DNA of 24,824 nt from Brachyspira sp949287565 (GTDB lineage: Bacteria > Spirochaetota > Brachyspiria > Brachyspirales > Brachyspiraceae). The stretch lies in the NCBI RefSeq assembly GCF_036997615.1, contig NZ_JAWLQA010000046.1, one strand, 5' to 3'. A model generated the notes under the pieces. It saw only the letters and a list, made by a program, of their open reading frames with translations. It searched no databases and was not told the origin of the DNA. Position 1 is the first letter of the stretch, and the number at the start of each line of letters is the position of its first letter. Shown here piece after piece: positions 21,039 to 24,824 of the stretch. The position numbers and the translations under genes are program-made.

Positions 21039-23189
21039 ATGGCTACAACAACAGAGGAAAAAGTAAAAAAAACAGCAAGTAAAAAGACAAAGGATAAAAA
21101 AGAGTCTAAAAAGAAAAAACTTGTTATAGTGGAGTCTCCGGCAAAAGCTAAAACAATTAATAGATATTTAGGCTCTGATTATCTTGTAATGTCATCAATG
21201 GGGCATTTAATCGATTTGCCTAGAAGCAGACTGGCTATAGATGTAGATCATGGCTTTGAACCTGAATACATCACTATAAGAGGAAGAGCCAAAATATTAA
21301 ATGATTTGAAAAAAGAGGCAAAAAAAGCGGAAGAAGTATTACTAGCTGCCGACGATGATAGAGAGGGGGAAAGTATTGCTTGGCATATAGGAAATAAAAT
21401 CAGAGGAGTAAATTCTGCTGTGCCTATAAAGAGAATAGTTTTTCATGAGATAACAAAAGATGCATTAAAAGAAGCTATTGATCAGCCAAGGGATATAGAT
21501 ATTTCAAAAGTTAATGCTCAAAAGGCAAGAAGAGTATTAGACAGACTTATCGGTTATAATTTAAGCCCTTTACTTTGGGATAAAATAAAAAGAGGACTTT
21601 CTGCAGGAAGAGTACAGAATGTAGCTTTACTTATAATATGTAATAGAGAAGATGAAATTGAAACTTTTGTACCTGTAGAATATTGGACTTTCGGAGTATT
21701 TTTAAAACATAAAAATAAAGAGTTTTTAGCAGAACTTCAAAAATATAAAGGTGAAAAGCCTGATTTAAAAACTAAACAAGATGTTGAAGATATAATGGAA
21801 CATCTTAAAGACAAAACTTATACTGTTGCAAGCATAGAAGTAAAAGACAGATTAAGAAACCCTACAGCTCCATATACTACAAGTAAACTTCAGCAGGCAG
21901 CAAGCAGTGCATTAGGATACAGTGCTTCAAAAACTATGCAGGTAGCTCAATCACTTTATGAAGGTGTTGATATAGCAGGAGAGGCTACTGGTTTAATAAC
22001 TTATATGCGTACTGATAGTGTAAGGATATCTCCTGTTGCTCAGGAACAGGCTAAAGAGTTTATTGAAAAAGAATATGGAAGCAACTATTTACCTCCAGAG
22101 CCTCCTACATATTCAGTAAAAAAGAATGCTCAGGATGCTCACGAAGCTATAAGACCTACTAATGTATTTTTAACTCCTGACAGCATAAAAGAATATTTGA
22201 AAACAGATCAATATAAACTGTATAAACTTATATGGGAGAGATTTGTATCATCTCAAATGCTTCCTGCAAAAATGAAAAACACTAGAGCTATAATAGTTGC
22301 TGGTGATTGTGAGTTTTCTCTTTCTTCTTCAAAAATAGAATTTGACGGATTTATGAAGGTTCTTACAATAGACAAAGAAGATAAAGAAAAAGCTTCAAAA
22401 ATGCCTAATTTATCAAAAGATGATGTATGTGAATTTGTTGAAAATAATCCTCAGCAGCATTTCACTACACCCCCTCCAAGATATACAGATGCCTCACTCG
22501 TTAAAATATTAGAAGAATCAGGAATAGGAAGACCTTCTACTTATGCCCCAACTATTAAAACAATAATATCTAGGCATTATGTACAGAGAAAAGGAAAGCA
22601 GTTAGTACCTACAGAATTAGGAAAATTAGTTAATGAGCTTATAAGTGAAAATTTCCCAGAACTTGTAAATATTAACTTTACTGCCGACATGGAAAGTAAA
22701 CTTGATAAAATAGAAGACGATAATATAGAATGGAATAATATATTAAAAGAATTCTATCCTCATTTTTTGGATACATTGAAAACAGCTACTGAAAATATCA
22801 ACAATATGAAAGACTTTTTCAATGAAGAAACTGATTTTGTATGTGAAAAATGCGGTAAGAAGATGATTAAACGTTTGGGAAGATATGGATATTTTATAGC
22901 TTGTTCCGGATTCCCTGAATGTAAAAACACTAAAGGAATATCTTTCGGCGTTTGTCCTAAATGCGGAGGCGATATAACATTAAAACGCTCAAAAAGAGGA
23001 AGAGAATTCTATGGTTGTTCTAATTATCCTAAATGCGATTTTGTAAGCTGGGATAAACCTCTTCAAGAGCCTTGTCCTAAATGTAACGGACTTATGGTTG
23101 AGAAGAATATTAAAAACAAAGGATTGTTTAAAGTTTGTATCAAGGAAGATTGCGGTTATTCGGAGGAAATCAAAGAGGACGAAGAATAA
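21039..23189 (+). CDS. topA: DNA topoisomerase I
   Basis: This 716-residue type IA topoisomerase relaxes negative supercoils by single-strand passage. The N-terminus has a Lys-rich extension of about 27 residues (TASKKTKDKKESKKKK) before the Toprim domain, VIVESPAKAKTI (29-40, Glu32) and ADDDREGE (Asp105, Asp107, Glu109), which bind Mg2+. The active tyrosine is Tyr322 in GLITYMRTDSVRIS. The C-terminus carries three four-Cys zinc ribbons at 602-628, 639-666 and 679-705, with patterns such as CPKCGG...GCSNYPKC, where four-Cys ribbons are typical of TopA. It is complete. AAGGAG lies 8 nt before ATG 21039. The end overlaps the probable start of the amidase gene. The basic N-terminal tail probably adds non-specific DNA contact (inference). 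Confidence 0.97.
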   Translation: MATTTEEKVKKTASKKTKDKKESKKKKLVIVESPAKAKTINRYLGSDYLVMSSMGHLIDLPRSRLAIDVDHGFEPEYITIRGRAKILNDLKKEAKKAEEVLLAADDDREGESIAWHIGNKIRGVNSAVPIKRIVFHEITKDALKEAIDQPRDIDISKVNAQKARRVLDRLIGYNLSPLLWDKIKRGLSAGRVQNVALLIICNREDEIETFVPVEYWTFGVFLKHKNKEFLAELQKYKGEKPDLKTKQDVEDIMEHLKDKTYTVASIEVKDRLRNPTAPYTTSKLQQAASSALGYSASKTMQVAQSLYEGVDIAGEATGLITYMRTDSVRISPVAQEQAKEFIEKEYGSNYLPPEPPTYSVKKNAQDAHEAIRPTNVFLTPDSIKEYLKTDQYKLYKLIWERFVSSQMLPAKMKNTRAIIVAGDCEFSLSSSKIEFDGFMKVLTIDKEDKEKASKMPNLSKDDVCEFVENNPQQHFTTPPPRYTDASLVKILEESGIGRPSTYAPTIKTIISRHYVQRKGKQLVPTELGKLVNELISENFPELVNINFTADMESKLDKIEDDNIEWNNILKEFYPHFLDTLKTATENINNMKDFFNEETDFVCEKCGKKMIKRLGRYGYFIACSGFPECKNTKGISFGVCPKCGGDITLKRSKRGREFYGCSNYPKCDFVSWDKPLQEPCPKCNGLMVEKNIKNKGLFKVCIKEDCGYSEEIKEDEE

Positions 23190-24082
23190 CATTACTATTA
23201 ATTATTGTATTAGCTCTGTTTAATACTTGTTATTTACTTTATCCGCAAAATAATGATAAGATAAAACTAAATAATTTAAATATAAAAGTAGAAGATTTGA
23301 AAGAGGCTTTTAATCCTGCTGTAAGTAAATTCAGTGAGAAAACTATATCTACAATAATTATAGATCCCGGACATGGCGGAAAAGACCCAGGAGCTGTGGG
23401 AGTAAATAAATTATTTGAAAAAGATATAGTTTTAGCCTTTTCATTAGAGTTAAAAGAAGAATTAGAGGATTTGCTTCCTAATGTAAAAATTGTACTTACA
23501 AGAACAGGAGACACATACCCTACTCTTGAAAAGCGTTTTGAAATAGCTAATAATGCCGCAAAAATAAATACTGATAAAGCTAAAAATGCATTATTTGTAA
23601 GCGTACATGCCAATGCTTCATTCAGTCCTAATGCTAGAGGTTTTGAGGCTTATTTCGTGAGTGCTCAGGAGTCAAGCGAATATGCAAGGGCTGTGTCGAT
23701 GTTTGAAAATGAGGCTTTAGTAAAATTTGATAATATAGATACTTCAAAATATGAAAAAGATTCCTCGCAAATCACTCATAACTATATGCTTGTAGAACAG
23801 TATCAAAAGGAAAGCAAATTATTAGCTGAATCAATCACAGAACAAGTTCTCAAAGTATCAGGAGTGGCAAGAAGAACTAAACCTGTACAGAATGCTTTAT
23901 TTTATGTTCTTAAAGGTGCTGTTATGCCTTCAACATTAATAGAATTAGGATTCATAACAAATCCTGCTGATGCTAAGTTTATGAACACCAAAGAAACAAG
24001 ATTAAAAATGGTAAAAGCTACTGCCGAAGGTATAAAGAAATACATAGAGCTTTTTGAAAAGACTAAAGGTTTTACAAAATAA
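23135..24082 (+). CDS. N-acetylmuramoyl-L-alanine amidase (Amidase_3), TTG start uncertain
   Basis: The frame is open from within the end of topA and has no ATG or GTG before the catalytic domain. Candidate starts are TTG 23135 (AAAGGA 11 nt upstream, overlapping topA by 55 nt, 315 residues) and TTG 23150 (310 residues). An RRITLLLIIVLALFNTCYLL stretch is a signal or anchor segment, so the enzyme is exported. The domain has zinc ligands His80 in IIDPGHGGKDPG, Glu95 in LFEKD and His158 in VSVHANAS, and the catalytic Glu270 in LIELGFITNPAD (numbering from TTG 23135). It cleaves the amide between muramic acid and the stem peptide. It should act in the periplasm during cell separation or wall turnover. 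A Cys in NTCY might be lipidated, though the context is poor. Confidence 0.93.
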   Translation: MYQGRLRLFGGNQRGRRITLLLIIVLALFNTCYLLYPQNNDKIKLNNLNIKVEDLKEAFNPAVSKFSEKTISTIIIDPGHGGKDPGAVGVNKLFEKDIVLAFSLELKEELEDLLPNVKIVLTRTGDTYPTLEKRFEIANNAAKINTDKAKNALFVSVHANASFSPNARGFEAYFVSAQESSEYARAVSMFENEALVKFDNIDTSKYEKDSSQITHNYMLVEQYQKESKLLAESITEQVLKVSGVARRTKPVQNALFYVLKGAVMPSTLIELGFITNPADAKFMNTKETRLKMVKATAEGIKKYIELFEKTKGFTK

Positions 24083-24192
24083 TAGCAATATTCAAAATTA
24101 ATTTTATAAATTAAAACATAATATCTTTTATTCTTAATAAGATTTTATATCATTAATAAAAAATTTAATAAAACAGCATATCATAATATTTG

Positions 24193-24729
24193 TCAATTCT
24201 TTCTATAAAATTCTAATGCCTTTTTTTCTATGTCTTTTATAAATTTATCTTTATAATCGCAATATAATTCAATATCATTATTACAATTTTTCAAAGCTTC
24301 CAATTTTATTTTAACATATTCTTCTGCAATATTTTTATTAACTCTTAAAAAATCTCTAAAAGCTAAATGCCTTTCAATATCGAATTTATTATTAATATCA
24401 AATATATGTATATGAGAAAATCTTTTTTCTATACCGCTATCATCAATATAATCTTTCATAAAAAATCTTCTATTCTCTATTCCATTTTCTCCCATAGCCT
24501 TATAACCTATATTAGAAAAATCATTATTATAACAATTAACTTTATTTATATCATCAACTACAGCCAATATATCTATAATAGGTTTTGCTTTTAAATTTTC
24601 TATTGATGTGCTTCCTATATGATGAATGTTTATAAGTATATCATTAATAATATTTTTTATTTTTGCTTCTTCCTCTTTATATAAATTCTTCCAATTAGGA
24701 TCATAATCAACAATTTCAATTATTCTCAT
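24193..24729 (-). CDS. GrpB-family (UPF0157) protein
   Basis: This 178-residue protein belongs to the GrpB family, which has a nucleotidyltransferase-like fold. Visible landmarks are VDYDPNWKNLYKEEEAKI at the N-terminus, IHHIGSTSIENLKAKPIIDILAVV (the family signature, with GSTS and D-x-L in the position of nucleotidyltransferase metal ligands), YKAMGENGIENRRFF, SHIHIF and HLAFRDFLR. The activity and substrate are not well established. GGAG lies 7 nt before ATG 24729. It converges on the amidase gene with a 110-nt gap and is probably a single-gene transcript. Confidence 0.9.
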   Translation of the reverse strand: MRIIEIVDYDPNWKNLYKEEEAKIKNIINDILINIHHIGSTSIENLKAKPIIDILAVVDDINKVNCYNNDFSNIGYKAMGENGIENRRFFMKDYIDDSGIEKRFSHIHIFDINNKFDIERHLAFRDFLRVNKNIAEEYVKIKLEALKNCNNDIELYCDYKDKFIKDIEKKALEFYRKN

Positions 24730-24755
24730 TTACAAACTCCAAATAATAAAATTAT

Positions 24756-24824
24756 TATATATACTAAAAATTTTTAACTTTGTAATTTTTTTTATTCAAC
24801 TTTTTCCCGCCGCAAAAAGTTGCA
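24756..24824 (+). repeat. Second copy of the intergenic repeat, cut by the window edge
   Basis: Positions 24756-24783 match 1363-1390 at 26 of 28 positions in the same orientation. After 13 AT-rich bases comes a hairpin, CAACTTTTT (24797-24805) with AAAAAGTTG (24814-24822) around the GC-only loop CCCGCCGC. The left copy likewise passes into GC-rich sequence containing TTCCCGC. The element continues past the window. Confidence 0.45.

Noticed and set aside
24122..24150. Hairpin between the amidase and GrpB genes (ATCTTTTATT...AATAAGAT)
   Set aside because: The stem is short, bulged and nearly all A-T; too weak to call a terminator.

Overview
The window is very AT-rich. It combines spirochaete-type lipoprotein signals (L-x-x-S-C lipoboxes), YjfB-like small motility proteins and a set of orthodox housekeeping genes. 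I infer a Brachyspira-like spirochaete chromosome. This rests on composition and gene content only, with no database search. I see no rRNA, tRNA, CRISPR array, insertion sequence or phage genes.

Layout, left to right. (1) 1-1218, minus: the first 406 codons of a polytopic membrane protein that resembles a GT-C glycosyltransferase and runs off the left edge. (2) 1219-1703: a non-coding stretch holding a GC-rich islet bounded by an 11-bp inverted repeat. Its left flank recurs near the right end of the window. (3) 1704-2192, minus: a CAP/SCP-domain lipoprotein. (4) 2282-5581, plus: a pyrimidine operon pyrK-pyrD-pyrFE, whose last gene is a PyrF-PyrE fusion. A promoter, a possible short leader peptide and a strong intrinsic terminator precede pyrK, which suggests attenuation. 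(5) 5634-8103, minus: a persulfide-response pair, namely a rhodanese-CsoR/CstR fusion regulator and a CoA-disulfide/persulfide reductase with a C-terminal rhodanese domain. The reductase promoter carries a palindrome over its -10 element. (6) 8371-9547, plus: two tandem YjfB-like paralogues and an XRE-type regulator. (7) 9559-15338, minus: queH behind a FlgT/LPP20-like lipoprotein, a chloramphenicol-acetyltransferase-like gene, an Rpn-type PD-(D/E)XK nuclease, a family 9 glycosyltransferase and an AI-2E family transporter. (8) 15460-18849, plus: an AddA-like helicase-nuclease. (9) 19003-24082, plus: TPR lipoprotein, dprA, topA and N-acetylmuramoyl-L-alanine amidase, tightly packed and probably one operon. 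(10) 24193-24729, minus: a GrpB-family protein, then the second copy of the intergenic repeat.

How the genes fit together. The pyr genes cover the last steps to UMP: dihydroorotate to orotate (PyrD with PyrK), then orotate to OMP to UMP (PyrFE). The reductase and the fused regulator look like a sulfane-sulfur stress module. DprA, TopA and AddA are DNA-processing proteins.

The less expected signals are the inverted PyrF-PyrE fusion, the rhodanese-CstR fusion with its candidate operator, the candidate pyr attenuator, and four genes without a Shine-Dalgarno sequence (1218, 12134, 13157 and 15460). Each of the four has a -10-like hexamer exactly 6 nt before its ATG, as expected for leaderless mRNAs.
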